Assembly: GCA_030524545.1 (NCBI GenBank)
Contig: JAUNGM010000027.1
Location: forward strand, 13,750-56,041
DNA from: Eubacteriales bacterium
Lineage (GTDB): Bacteria; Bacillota; Clostridia; Lachnospirales; Lachnospiraceae
Direction of reading: 5' to 3'
DNA: 42,292 bases
The position numbers and the translations under genes were made by a program. Shown one piece after another: positions 6,541 through 15,610 of this stretch (the first letter of the stretch is position 1; the number at the start of each line of letters is the position of its first letter). The notes under the pieces were generated by a model. That model searched no databases and was not told the origin of the DNA. It was given only the letters and a program-made list of their open reading frames with translations.

Positions 6541-8187
6541 TTATATATAATCTCCCTCCAGAGAAATATAACTGCTGAAAGATGATATCTTTTTAATAAA
6601 CTCTACGATTCCGTCTACGGAATCTCCTGCCTCCTCCTGCCAGTCATAATAATAGAAATCCTCTTTTCGAAGAAGCGTCTTCTGTGCTTTCTCGTCCTTC
6701 AGAAGCAGCAGCACGAGGATTCCCGCATTGTTGAGATGCCGCACTGTTTTTTCGTAATCCTCTCCATCCTCCGGTTCATAAAGGTAGGTATGGCGTCCGA
6801 GCGTCCCCAACTGCTTTTCTGCTTTTTGTACAAGCTCTTTTGTAAGGCCGTCCTTTTCTGCGATAAATTCAACCGTCACAGGGGTCTGCCCTTTCAGGGC
6901 CGCACGCAGTTCCCTGACAGTAGTTCCCTGACTCTGTTCTTTTGTAAGTTCCCTCACTTCTTCAATGACGCCGCATGCGGATGTCATGTTTGTCACACGG
7001 TCAATCAGAAGCAGCTCTCCCAGGGTCTTATGATGACGAAACTCGTCTGCAATGATCCTGTCGGAAAATTTCAGCCTGCACACCGCGATCTCATTCTTTG
7101 TCAACGTCTGTGCAGCTTTCTTTTCTCCGCTGTTTACATCAATGGAATACAGGATTTCCGTCATTTCACCGGGGATCATTCTGGTTCCTACTTTGACAAA
7201 GAAATCCTTCCCCTTTTCCAGAGGAATATCATCCATCCAGAGAATCGATGCAGTCACATCCTCCGTGATCTTCGCACCGGACTCTTTCGACAACACACAT
7301 CCTCTGGAAACATCTACTTCCCTGTCAAGCTGAATGGTCACAGGCTGGCCCATAAACGCTTCTTCCGCCTGTCTGTCACCCACATAAATACTCTTTACGT
7401 GTGCCTGCTCTTTGCTTGGAAGGGCGGTGAGCAGATCTCCCACCTGCACGGAACCCGCCTCGATCTGTCCCTGGAATCCGCGGAACTCGTGATTCGGACG
7501 GCAGACTCTCTGTACCGGCAGATAGAAACCTTCTTCCTGTTCCGTATCCGTAACCTTCACCTGCTCCAGATACGGCAGAAGCACCTCTCCCTGATACCAC
7601 GGCATATGGCCGGATCTTTTTGTTACATTATCCCCTTCCGTAGCCGATACCGGAATGGTAGTGACATCCGCAAGAGCCAATTCCTCCGAAAGCTCCCGGA
7701 TCTGTTCCGAAATTTCCCGGAATCTTGCTTCGCTGTAATCCACCAGATCCATTTTATTTACCGCAAATACAAAGTGGCGGATTCCCATCAATGCGCAGAT
7801 CCTTGCATGGCGCCTGGTCTGGATAAGCACGCCCTGCTTCGCATCGATCAGGATCACTGCAAGATCCGCAAAGGAAGCACCTACAGCCATGTTTCTGGTA
7901 TACTCCTCATGCCCCGGCGTATCAGCCACAATAAAGCTTCTGTGATCTGTGGTAAAATAGCGGTATGCCACATCAATGGTAATTCCCTGCTCCCGCTCTG
8001 CCATCAATCCGTCCAGAAGAAGGGAATAATCAATTTTTCCTTCTCTGCTTCCTACACGGGAGTCCAGCTCCAGAGCCTTTTCCTGGTCTGCATAAAGCAG
8101 CTTGGCGTCATACAGAATATGTCCGATCAGGGTGGACTTACCGTCATCCACGCTGCCGCATGTAATAAATTTCAATAATCCTTCCAT
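6541..8187 (-). CDS. cysN: Sulfate adenylyltransferase GTPase subunit with a degenerate APS-kinase-like tail
   Basis: The start is set at 8187 (GGGAGGG 11 bases upstream, one base after the cysD stop), giving 548 residues. Residues 1 to about 430 are the usual CysN: G1 loop GSVDDGKST, DTPGHEEYT, NKMDLVD, then EF-Tu-like barrels. It hydrolyses GTP to drive APS formation by CysD. The last 116 residues are extra. The stretch TKELVQKAEKQLGTLGRHTY, followed by NNAGILVL, resembles APS kinase (CysC). The GxxGxGKS P-loop is replaced by FIAEKDGLTKE, and the domain is shorter than a real kinase. It is therefore probably a non-catalytic remnant. Confidence 0.93.
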   Translation of the reverse strand: MEGLLKFITCGSVDDGKSTLIGHILYDAKLLYADQEKALELDSRVGSREGKIDYSLLLDGLMAEREQGITIDVAYRYFTTDHRSFIVADTPGHEEYTRNMAVGASFADLAVILIDAKQGVLIQTRRHARICALMGIRHFVFAVNKMDLVDYSEARFREISEQIRELSEELALADVTTIPVSATEGDNVTKRSGHMPWYQGEVLLPYLEQVKVTDTEQEEGFYLPVQRVCRPNHEFRGFQGQIEAGSVQVGDLLTALPSKEQAHVKSIYVGDRQAEEAFMGQPVTIQLDREVDVSRGCVLSKESGAKITEDVTASILWMDDIPLEKGKDFFVKVGTRMIPGEMTEILYSIDVNSGEKKAAQTLTKNEIAVCRLKFSDRIIADEFRHHKTLGELLLIDRVTNMTSACGVIEEVRELTKEQSQGTTVRELRAALKGQTPVTVEFIAEKDGLTKELVQKAEKQLGTLGRHTYLYEPEDGEDYEKTVRHLNNAGILVLLLLKDEKAQKTLLRKEDFYYYDWQEEAGDSVDGIVEFIKKISSFSSYISLEGDYI

Positions 8188-8188
8188 C

Positions 8189-9142
8189 TTAGAAATAGCC
8201 CTCCCTTTTTCTTCTTTCCATGCTGCCTGCCGCTTCATGGTCAATCACACGGCTGGTACGCTCCGAGGATACGGCGCTTAACGTCTCTTCTATGATTGCA
8301 TCCAATGTATCTGCCCCGGACTCCACGCCTCCGGTGAGAGGATAACAGCCAAGCGTGCGGAATCTGACTTTCTTATACTCTACCTTTTCGCCCTCTTTTA
8401 ATTTCAGCCTGTCGTCGTCCACCATGATAATGTTGCCGTCCCGGAAGATTACCGGCCGTTCCTTTGCAAAATAAAGGGGTACGATATCAATGTTTTCTCT
8501 GCGGATATACTGCCAGATATCCTTTTCCGTCCAGTTCGAGATTGGAAATACGCGGATGCTTTCCCCTTTCTGAATCTTTGTATTATAGAGCTTCCACATC
8601 TCCGGCCTCTGGTTCTTCGGATCCCATGCCTGGGCTGCGTTTCTGAAAGAAAAAATCCTCTCTTTTGCCCTGGATTTTTCCTCGTCTCTCCGTCCTCCGC
8701 CGAAGGCCGCCGTAAACTGGTATTTGCTCAAAGCCTGCTTCAAAGCCTGGGTCTTCATAATATCCGTGTAGGCGGAGCCATGGTCAAAGGGATTGATCCC
8801 TGCTTTGACTCCTTCCTCATTGGTATAGGAAAGCATTCTAATTCCATATTTTTCTGCAGTTTTATCACGGAACTCAATCATTTCATGAAATTTCCAGGTG
8901 GTGTCGATATGCAGAAACGGAAACGGCGGTTTTTCCGGATAAAATGCCTTCAGAGCCAGATGCAGCATCACGGAACTGTCTTTCCCTATGGAATAAAGCA
9001 TTACCGGGTTTTCACATTCCGCAGCAACCTCACGGATGATATAAATCGCTTCCGCTTCCAGTGCATCAAGGTGCGTCGTATTATCAGGTATACCTCTATC
9101 GGCGCAGCCAGTGCGCCCGGAATTATGTAATAAATCTCCCAT
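8189..9142 (-). CDS. cysD: Sulfate adenylyltransferase catalytic subunit
   Basis: A 317-residue PP-loop ATP pyrophosphatase of the CysD/PAPS reductase superfamily. The PP-loop is [40 protein letters not shown] and [12 protein letters not shown] are CysD landmarks. It joins ATP and sulfate to APS with CysN. The start at 9142 has GGGAGG seven bases upstream; the upstream-extended reading from 9229 has a low-quality N-terminus. Followed directly by cysN. The long [10 protein letters not shown] segment and [12 protein letters not shown] distinguish it from a PAPS reductase. Confidence 0.95.
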   Translation of the reverse strand: MGDLLHNSGRTGCADRGIPDNTTHLDALEAEAIYIIREVAAECENPVMLYSIGKDSSVMLHLALKAFYPEKPPFPFLHIDTTWKFHEMIEFRDKTAEKYGIRMLSYTNEEGVKAGINPFDHGSAYTDIMKTQALKQALSKYQFTAAFGGGRRDEEKSRAKERIFSFRNAAQAWDPKNQRPEMWKLYNTKIQKGESIRVFPISNWTEKDIWQYIRRENIDIVPLYFAKERPVIFRDGNIIMVDDDRLKLKEGEKVEYKKVRFRTLGCYPLTGGVESGADTLDAIIEETLSAVSSERTSRVIDHEAAGSMERRKREGYF

Positions 9143-9240
9143 TTCAAATCCTCCCTGTTTTCCTGTCTTCTTTCCAATTGCTGTATTGTCACAGCCAAAT
9201 CTCCTCAAACGGCTTTCTGCCGCTTCCATATAGAGATGCT

Positions 9241-9555
9241 TCAGTATTTATTTGAATCTTTTTTATTAATTCGGATCGTTTCCACATTTCCGAATGCATC
9301 TTCCACTCTCCAGGTGCTGATATCACCTTTTTCGGAAACCGTAAGCACGCTTCCTCTGCCCCCGATATCCGCTCCCAGATAAAACAAAATGGCGTTTACC
9401 GGACATTCCTTCACACAGGAGGTGCAGCCCCAGCAGTCCCGGATATGACGGATCTCTGCCTTTCCGTCCACTCCCTTTTTGATCAGGTTTCCCGGACAGG
9501 CTTCCGTGCATTGTCCGCACCCGATACATTTATCCTTCTGAATCCGTATGCTCAT
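9241..9555 (-). CDS. aprB: APS reductase beta subunit, short ferredoxin form
   Basis: A 104-residue ferredoxin with two 4Fe-4S sites: C10, C13, C16, C20P and C41, C44, C47, C51P, the arrangement of AprB ([15 protein letters not shown] and [13 protein letters not shown]). The start at 9555 is backed by GGAGGG seven bases upstream; it overlaps the last 26 bases of aprA. AprB of sulfate reducers is near 150 residues and has a C-terminal tail wrapping AprA. That tail is largely absent here, as in assimilatory-type clusters. It passes electrons to the AprA flavin for APS reduction. Confidence 0.9.
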   Translation of the reverse strand: MSIRIQKDKCIGCGQCTEACPGNLIKKGVDGKAEIRHIRDCWGCTSCVKECPVNAILFYLGADIGGRGSVLTVSEKGDISTWRVEDAFGNVETIRINKKDSNKY

Positions 9556-11323
9556 GACAAATCCCTCCGTTCTTAAGATTCCGGTAAATGATCTGAATCT
9601 CTCCGTCAACCATTCTCGAATTTACAAATTTCCGCCACTTTTCGGATTTTTCGGGATAATCCGTATTCTCGCCGAAGCTGTGCCATCTCGTTTCCTTTCT
9701 GGCTGCCAGATGAGCAATGACTGCCTGGCAGACGATCAGGCGCTCCCGCACCTCATAGATCCGAAGGAGGTCATCCATATCCCCGGCATGAAGCTTATAA
9801 AGAAGCGGCATAAGCTCCCGGATCTTCTTTGCGGCAATAGCCAGACGTTCTTCATTGTACCTGTAGTCCGTATGGATGCCGCCTGCATATTCGTCCATAA
9901 TCTTCTGCATGGCTTCCTCAAGCTGTTCTGCCGAAAAGCCGCTTTCTTCCCCGGCCAGGAATGCTTCATATTCTGCCTTTTTCTCCTGTGCATCGTTTGG
10001 AATCCCGGGTTCTGTCCCGTCTGCTGACGGTCCCCGGTCTTTGTATTCCCTGTCGTTCTGTTCCTTTTCTCGCTGCTCCCGGCCGTTTTGTTCCCGGTCT
10101 TCGCTCTCTGCATCCTCCTGCGCGAGGTATCGCAGCACCGCTTCCGCAGCGATCTCCCCTTCCGCCAGGGCGCCTGTCACATATTTCTGCGGACATCCGC
10201 CCGCCACATCACCTGCTGCAAAAAGTCCCGGAACCGTCGTACTTCTGTCCGCATTTACCCAATAGCCGCTGGCCGTATGGCCGCCCACAATGTACGGCTC
10301 CGTTCCCTCAATCTCCACATTTTCTTCCACCGGTCCCTTTCCGCATTCCAGCCACCGAAGGGTCTGGCTCGGCGCCATATTCAGATATGCTTTGTACAAA
10401 TCCTGTTCCTGTTCTTTGGATATCCCCGTTGTCCGGAGATAACAGGGGCCTCTCCCCGCACGATTCTCCATGACTGTCCCGTACACTCTCCCGGAAGTTG
10501 TCAGCCCGTATTTTGTTTCGTAAATCTCTCCCCGGGCATTTACCTGTTTCGCACCGACGCCCTGTGCGATCGTTCCCGTAGGTGCGATTGTATCCTTACA
10601 CCGCAGTGCAATGAAACGCATCTCAAATGTAGTCATTTCTGCTCCGGCAAGAATTCCCATGGCATATCCTGCTCCCGTATTAAAAGGAGGATACCACATC
10701 TTATGCCTGGAAAAGCCGGGATTATTTGGACGGTAAAGTCCCGCTGCTCCTCCGGCAGCACAAATCACCGCTTTTGCATGAATTTCATAAAAAACAGGCT
10801 TATTTACGTCAAAACCATATGCTCCTCTTACTACCGTCCGGCCATGCTCCTCCACCAGCCTGTAATCCGTAATATTTACATGATTCAGCACTGTTACATT
10901 GTCCTGGCGTGCGGTTTCCTCCGCAAGCAAAGGCTTCATATTCTCCCCGTTGATCTTGATATTCCGGTTTCCTCTTGCAACATACCGGCCCTTCTCATCT
11001 TTCAGAATGACCAGTCCAAACTCCTCCATCTTCTTTGTCACATGATTCAGCCTCCGGGACATAGTGAGAAGAAGATCCTCTCTCACGATTCCCGCCGCAT
11101 CCTTTTTGGCGTACTCCACATAGTCCTCGGGTTTCCTGCCTTCCGTTATGTAAGCATTGAGTGCATTTACCCCTGCTGCCAGACAGCCGCTTCTTTTGAT
11201 ATTTGCCTTCTCTGCGACCACAATGCGCTTATCCTTTGCAGCGCCTAACGTAATCGCGGCAAAACAGCCTGCCGTACCGCCGCCGATGATCAGTACATCC
11301 GTTTCTATTTGCCTTGTCTCCAT
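9530..11323 (-). CDS. aprA: APS reductase alpha subunit (flavoprotein) with charged insert
   Basis: A 597-residue FAD protein of the fumarate reductase/AprA family that reduces APS to sulfite and AMP. The FAD loop is IIGGGTAGCFAA (13-24). AprA-like stretches are NALNAYITEGRKPEDYVEYA, AAGGAAGLYRPNNPG and WYPPFNTGAGYAM, and the second FAD motif is VPGLFAAGDVAGG. The direct neighbours cysDN and aprB support APS reductase over fumarate or aspartate oxidase. Residues 402-447 form a highly charged, repetitive E/R/Q/D-rich stretch that looks like an insert between the FAD domain and the helical C-terminal domain. The start at 11323 has AAGGGGG upstream. Confidence 0.9.
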   Translation of the reverse strand: METRQIETDVLIIGGGTAGCFAAITLGAAKDKRIVVAEKANIKRSGCLAAGVNALNAYITEGRKPEDYVEYAKKDAAGIVREDLLLTMSRRLNHVTKKMEEFGLVILKDEKGRYVARGNRNIKINGENMKPLLAEETARQDNVTVLNHVNITDYRLVEEHGRTVVRGAYGFDVNKPVFYEIHAKAVICAAGGAAGLYRPNNPGFSRHKMWYPPFNTGAGYAMGILAGAEMTTFEMRFIALRCKDTIAPTGTIAQGVGAKQVNARGEIYETKYGLTTSGRVYGTVMENRAGRGPCYLRTTGISKEQEQDLYKAYLNMAPSQTLRWLECGKGPVEENVEIEGTEPYIVGGHTASGYWVNADRSTTVPGLFAAGDVAGGCPQKYVTGALAEGEIAAEAVLRYLAQEDAESEDREQNGREQREKEQNDREYKDRGPSADGTEPGIPNDAQEKKAEYEAFLAGEESGFSAEQLEEAMQKIMDEYAGGIHTDYRYNEERLAIAAKKIRELMPLLYKLHAGDMDDLLRIYEVRERLIVCQAVIAHLAARKETRWHSFGENTDYPEKSEKWRKFVNSRMVDGEIQIIYRNLKNGGICHEHTDSEG

Positions 11324-11382
11324 ACGGCTTCCCCCTTTCTCCGTAAATCGTTCATGGTGACCCTGTCTATGACTCCTCTTTT

Positions 11383-12441
11383 TTAAATTACAAGAGAATC
11401 TTCCTTTAAGGAGTTATTCTCCACCAGATATGCCTGATCGCCCCGTGTCAGAAGCATTCTGTAAAGGAATACGTCCACGGTCTCTCCGGCCTGTACGGGT
11501 CTTTCATCCAGCCCCCTCTTAGCAGTAAGGACTGCTTCTCCTACACGGACACGAAGCTCAATGGCATCACCGCGGAAAGCCACCCGTTCCACTACTCCCT
11601 GCGAAGCGGAGCTTTTATACTTCTGCACCTCATCCAGTTTTGTGATTTTTATAAATTCCGGACGGATAATTGCCTTTTCCCCTTTCAGCGGTTCCTCAAA
11701 GCTTCTGAATATCCGGTAATTTTCCACAACCGACGGCTGCCCGAAAAAGGCTGCGGTAAAAGCGGTTTCCGGACTTTGGTAGATTTCCAGAGGCGTTCCC
11801 TTCTGCTCGATTTTTCCCTGATTGGTAATGATGATCTCATCCGCCACTTCAATGGCCTCTTCCTGGTCATGAGTTACAAAGATACTGGTAATCCCCAGCT
11901 TCTCGATCATCTCCTTCAGCCAGCTCCTCAACTCCTTGCGGACCTTGGCATCAATCGCCGCAAACGGTTCATCCAGAAGCAGAAGCTGCGGATTAGGTGC
12001 CAGCGCCCTGGCAAATGCCACCCTCTGCCGCTGTCCTCCGGACAACTGGCTGGGATACCGTTTTTCCAGGCCGGTAAGCCCAATCAGATCAACCAGCTCT
12101 GTCACTCTTTTTTTGATCCTGCTCTTCTCTTCCTTTTGTACTTCCAGGCCAAAAGCAATATTTTCATAAACGGTCATATACCGGAACAATGCATAGTTCT
12201 GGAACACAAAACCGATTCCCCGCTTACTTGCAGGAATGTCATTGACCACCTTCCCGTCAATCACGATCTCGCCGCTGTCCGGCGTTTCCAGTCCTGCGAT
12301 CATTCGAAGAATCGTTGTCTTTCCGCTTCCGCTCGGCCCGAGAAGACCGATCAGTTTTCCCTTTTCAATACCGAAGCTCACATGATCCGAAGCTTTATAG
12401 CTTCCAAATGTCTTATTAATATCTTTCAATTCTACGTACAT
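11383..12441 (-). CDS. cysA: Sulfate ABC transporter ATP-binding protein
   Basis: The start at 12441 (MYVELKDINKTF) is preferred because GGAGG lies five bases upstream; the longer start at 12495 has none. The 352-residue protein has Walker A GPSGSGKTT, Q-loop FVFQNYALF, signature LSGGQRQR, Walker B LLLLDEPFA and the H-loop VTHD. A C-terminal regulatory TOBE-like domain runs from about 235 (EKAIIRPEFIKI...). It powers CysTW for sulfate or thiosulfate import. The cysW-cysA spacing is 69 bp from 12511 to this start. Confidence 0.93.
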   Translation of the reverse strand: MYVELKDINKTFGSYKASDHVSFGIEKGKLIGLLGPSGSGKTTILRMIAGLETPDSGEIVIDGKVVNDIPASKRGIGFVFQNYALFRYMTVYENIAFGLEVQKEEKSRIKKRVTELVDLIGLTGLEKRYPSQLSGGQRQRVAFARALAPNPQLLLLDEPFAAIDAKVRKELRSWLKEMIEKLGITSIFVTHDQEEAIEVADEIIITNQGKIEQKGTPLEIYQSPETAFTAAFFGQPSVVENYRIFRSFEEPLKGEKAIIRPEFIKITKLDEVQKYKSSASQGVVERVAFRGDAIELRVRVGEAVLTAKRGLDERPVQAGETVDVFLYRMLLTRGDQAYLVENNSLKEDSLVI

Positions 12442-12510
12442 GTCTTCCTCCATTCCGTCTTTGCCCTGACTTTTCTGTTTTTCCTGCTCCTGCATCCGTA
12501 AACTGCAGCT

Positions 12511-13332
12511 CTAAATTTCTTTTTTCCCGAGATACTCCACAATACTTCGCAGAATCAGAATGATCACTGCCATGAGGACCAGAATGGACGATACCGCAAA
12601 GGCAGGCACATACTGAAATTCATTAAACAGGATTTCAATATGCAGAGGCAGGGTATTCGTCTTTCCTCTCAAATGGCCGGACAATACGGAAACCGCTCCG
12701 AACTCTCCCATTGCTCTTGCCGTACAAAGTACCACGCCGTATAAAAATGCCCACTTAATATGAGGAAAAGTTACTTTCCGGAAAATCGTCAGCCCGTTTG
12801 CTCCCATCAATGCCGCCGCTTCCTCCTCATCCGTCCCCTGTGCCTCCAGAACAGGAATCAATTCCCTGGAAACAAACGGAAATGTCACAAAGATCGTAGC
12901 CAGAACAATTCCGGGAACTGCAAAAACGATCTTGATATCCCATGCTTTCAGCAGCGGATACAGCGGGCTCTGTTTTCCAAATGTCAGTATGTAGATCAAG
13001 CCGGCAATGATCGGGGAAACCGTAACCGGAATATCAATCAGTGTCGTCAGCACCTTTTTTCCTTTAAAGTGATATCTGGTCAGTGCCCATGCGGCAAACA
13101 GCCCGAAAACACTGTTGCAGAGCAGCGCCAGAACCGTCGCCTCCACAGTGAGCCAAAAAGCTTTGACCGTATATTCATCCAAAATAGCCTCTTTATAAAA
13201 TTCCCATCCCTTACGCAGCGCCTCCGTGATCACCGTGATCAGCGGAACAACCAGCATAATGACCAGAAAAAGGACGCTGATGCCGATCAGAAGCCACTTA
13301 AAAGGGCCTGAATCTTCTCTTCTTTTTTCCAT
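12511..13332 (-). CDS. cysW: Sulfate ABC transporter permease
   Basis: A 273-residue membrane protein with about six hydrophobic helices. The EAA loop reads ELIPVLEAQGTDEEEAAALMGANGLTIFRKVTFP, typical of CysW/CysT. The ATG overlaps the cysT stop as TAATG, and AAAGGAGG lies nine bases upstream, so the two permeases are translationally coupled and form the membrane channel. It lies directly ahead of cysA. Confidence 0.93.
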   Translation of the reverse strand: MEKRREDSGPFKWLLIGISVLFLVIMLVVPLITVITEALRKGWEFYKEAILDEYTVKAFWLTVEATVLALLCNSVFGLFAAWALTRYHFKGKKVLTTLIDIPVTVSPIIAGLIYILTFGKQSPLYPLLKAWDIKIVFAVPGIVLATIFVTFPFVSRELIPVLEAQGTDEEEAAALMGANGLTIFRKVTFPHIKWAFLYGVVLCTARAMGEFGAVSVLSGHLRGKTNTLPLHIEILFNEFQYVPAFAVSSILVLMAVIILILRSIVEYLGKKEI

Positions 13333-14168
13333 TATGCATTGCCTCCTTTCAGCAAACGGTTGTTTCTTGCCTGCACAAAATTGATCAAAAACAGGATTAA
13401 AAAGGATGCCGCCAACATCACAAGCGCGATGGCAGAAGCGCTGGCATAATCATATTCCTGAAGCTCGGACATAATCATCAACGGTGCGATTTCCGTATAA
13501 TACGGTTTATTACCTGCGATAAACACGACGCTTCCGTATTCTCCGATACATCTCCCGAACGCCAGCCCCGTACCTGTCAGCAAAGCAGGAAACAGTTCCG
13601 GAAAGATGACTCTCCGAAAAATCGTTGCCGGAGATGCCCCAAGTACCATAGCCGCCTCTTCATAAGCACCGTCCAGTTTTTCCAATACCGGCTGCACTGC
13701 ACGGACCACAAAGGGTATTCCAATAAAAACCAGGGCAACTGTGATACCGATCCTGGTATAAGCGATCTTTATTCCGAATCTTGCAAAAAAAGCGCCGATA
13801 AATCCGCTGTCCGCAGTCAGGGAGGTGAGCGCAATGCCGGCAACGGCCGTAGGCAGTGCGAACGGAAGCTCGATCATGCCGTCCATGATTCTCTTACCCG
13901 GAAATTCATACCGTACAAGCACCCATGCCAGGATAAGTCCCATCACCGCATTGATTGCCGAAGCAACCAATGCAGTGATAAAGCTCACATAAAAGCTGGA
14001 AAGCACTCTCGCCCTTGTAACCGTCTCAATAAAATCCTTCCAGCCAAGCTCCGCCGTAAAGACAGCCAGCGAAGCCAATGGGATCAACACTACAACACTC
14101 AGTATGGCAACCGTTACTCCCATGGAAATACCAAAACCGGGAATCACTCTCTTTTTTGCCTTTTTCAT
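13332..14168 (-). CDS. cysT: Sulfate ABC transporter permease
   Basis: A 278-residue, six-helix permease; the EAA loop is VVRAVQPVLEKLDGAYEEAAMVLGASPATIFRRVIFP, followed by the family's FGRCIGEYGSVVFIAGN segment. It partners CysW. The gene begins 15 bp after the sulfate-binding protein stop. CysT (CysU) and CysW are told apart by order and similarity; sulfate versus thiosulfate specificity is not decided by sequence. Confidence 0.92.
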   Translation of the reverse strand: MKKAKKRVIPGFGISMGVTVAILSVVVLIPLASLAVFTAELGWKDFIETVTRARVLSSFYVSFITALVASAINAVMGLILAWVLVRYEFPGKRIMDGMIELPFALPTAVAGIALTSLTADSGFIGAFFARFGIKIAYTRIGITVALVFIGIPFVVRAVQPVLEKLDGAYEEAAMVLGASPATIFRRVIFPELFPALLTGTGLAFGRCIGEYGSVVFIAGNKPYYTEIAPLMIMSELQEYDYASASAIALVMLAASFLILFLINFVQARNNRLLKGGNA

Positions 14169-14183
14169 ACAACTACCTGCTTT

Positions 14184-15200
14184 CTATTTCTCGTAGATCT
14201 GATCAAAAACGCCTCCGTCAGCAAAATGGACTTCCTGCGCTTCATCCCATCCGCCGAAATCATCAATCGTTACAAGCTCCAGCTCAAGGTCAAAAACATC
14301 TGCATATTCCTTCAGAATCTCCTCATTGGACGGACGGTAGAAATTGTCCCCCTCAATTCTCTGTGCTTCATCAGAATACAGATAGTTCAGATATTCTGTC
14401 GCTACCTCTCTGGTGCCCCTGTCATCCACTACTTCATCTACCACTGCAACAGAAGGCTGTGCCAGGATACTGATGCTTGGAGTTATAATTTCATAATCAT
14501 CCGGATAATCCCTGATGGAAAGGAACGCTTCATTTTCCCATGCAAGAAGCACATCCCCCTGTCCGTTCTCTACAAAGGAAGTGGTGGCTCCTCTTGCGCC
14601 GGAATCCAGCACCAGCACATTTTCATACAGCTTTTGAATGTAGTCCTTTATTTTCTCCTCGTCTCCGTCAAATTCTTTGTCCGCGTATGCCCATGCAGCC
14701 AGATAGTTCCATCTTGCACCGCCGGAAGTTTTGGGATTCGGGGTAATAATCCCCACATCCTCTTTTACCAGATCCCCCCAGTCCTGAATATTCTTCGGAT
14801 TGCCCTTTCTTACAAGGAAAACGATCGTGGATGTATAGGGAGAGCTGTCCAGAGGGAATTCATCAACCCATCCGTCCTCAATAAGCCCCGCGTCCTGCAC
14901 CGCTTTCACGTCATATTCCAGTGCAAGCGTTACAACGTCTGCTTCCAGGCCGTTGGCAACCTCCAGTGCCTGTTTTCCGGAACCGCCGTGAGACTGTGTG
15001 ATCTCCACATCCTGGCCGGTTTCTTCCTTCCAATGCTCCTGAAAGATCTTATTGTACTGCTCATACAGCTCCCTTGTAGGATCATAAGAAACATTTGTGA
15101 TTTCCACCGTATCATCCGCCAGAACGGTTGCCGCTCCATTTACGGTTCCCAATGCAAGAACTGCTGCCAATCCCAAAGTAACTACTCTATTTTTTTTCAT
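14184..15200 (-). CDS. sbp: Sulfate/thiosulfate-binding protein
   Basis: A 338-residue periplasmic-type binding protein. The start at 15200 is fixed by AGGAGG nine bases upstream. A Sec signal peptide covers residues 1-28 and ends VLA|DD. Family landmarks are SYDPTRELYEQYN, SHGGSGKQALEV, NPKTSGGARWNYLAAWAYA and GQGDVLLAWENEA. No lipobox cysteine is present, which is unusual for a Gram-positive binding protein that needs anchoring near the membrane. The Shine-Dalgarno is contributed by a repeat element (15208-15256) that recurs twice elsewhere in the window. Confidence 0.94.
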   Translation of the reverse strand: MKKNRVVTLGLAAVLALGTVNGAATVLADDTVEITNVSYDPTRELYEQYNKIFQEHWKEETGQDVEITQSHGGSGKQALEVANGLEADVVTLALEYDVKAVQDAGLIEDGWVDEFPLDSSPYTSTIVFLVRKGNPKNIQDWGDLVKEDVGIITPNPKTSGGARWNYLAAWAYADKEFDGDEEKIKDYIQKLYENVLVLDSGARGATTSFVENGQGDVLLAWENEAFLSIRDYPDDYEIITPSISILAQPSVAVVDEVVDDRGTREVATEYLNYLYSDEAQRIEGDNFYRPSNEEILKEYADVFDLELELVTIDDFGGWDEAQEVHFADGGVFDQIYEK

Positions 15201-15207
15201 AATACAT

Positions 15208-15256
15208 TTCCTCCTAACTGCGCGTGTTCTCCGCGCATCCTGATATGCCCGAAGGC
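15208..15256 (-). repeat. Shine-Dalgarno-bearing hairpin repeat, copy A
   Basis: Read on the minus strand the element contains GGGCATATCAGGATGCGC, a loop, GCGCAG, then TTAGGAGGAAA, and the sbp start codon follows. TGCGC and GCGCA form a hairpin. Two further copies (32935-32981 and 32986-33034) lie before the DUF4867 gene with about 80 percent identity over 48 bp. Confidence 0.8.
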
Positions 15257-15300
15257 CCTTTTTTCGCTGTCTCAACAATCGAAGTTAATGTTTCCGTCTT

Positions 15301-15546
15301 TCAGTCACCTGTTTTTCTCACAAGCAATTGATAGGTGCCGTCATCATTCTTCAGCAGCTTCAGCACCTGATGGCCTTCTTCCTTAATGCTTCTCGGCACA
15401 TTCTGTACCGGTTCCCCATCATTCAGTCTGATGGAAAGCACCTGCCCGTCATCCAGCTCCTCCAAAGCCACCTTTGCCTTTACAAAAGTAATCGGACACA
15501 CAACATCCGTAATGTCCACCACACCATCAACGTAAATTTCTGCCAT
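15301..15546 (-). CDS. TusA/SirA-like sulfur-handling protein
   Basis: An 81-residue TusA-fold protein starting MAEIYVDGVVDITDVVCPITFVKAKVALEEL. The Cys-Pro is at residues 17-18, but the usual CPxP is CPIT. The start at 15546 has GGAAGGAAG upstream. The protein may shuttle persulfide sulfur; as first gene of a sulfate operon it could deliver sulfur to HcyS or another acceptor. YedF-like roles are possible. A longer in-frame reading exists upstream (ATG 15687) that runs through the terminator; see the findings. Confidence 0.87.
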   Translation of the reverse strand: MAEIYVDGVVDITDVVCPITFVKAKVALEELDDGQVLSIRLNDGEPVQNVPRSIKEEGHQVLKLLKNDDGTYQLLVRKTGD

Positions 15547-15610
15547 CTTTCTTCCTTCCCTTCTCTTTCTCCTGTCCGGATACTTCTTTTTCTGTTTTTG
15601 TTCTCCGGCC

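Noticed and set aside
6736-8178. 480-codon plus-strand ORF
   Set aside because: Antisense shadow of cysN, which has all GTPase motifs.
12442-12495. Longer CysA start at 12495
   Set aside because: No ribosome site, and the added residues (QEQEKQKSQGKDG) are not family-like; ATG 12441 has GGAGG.
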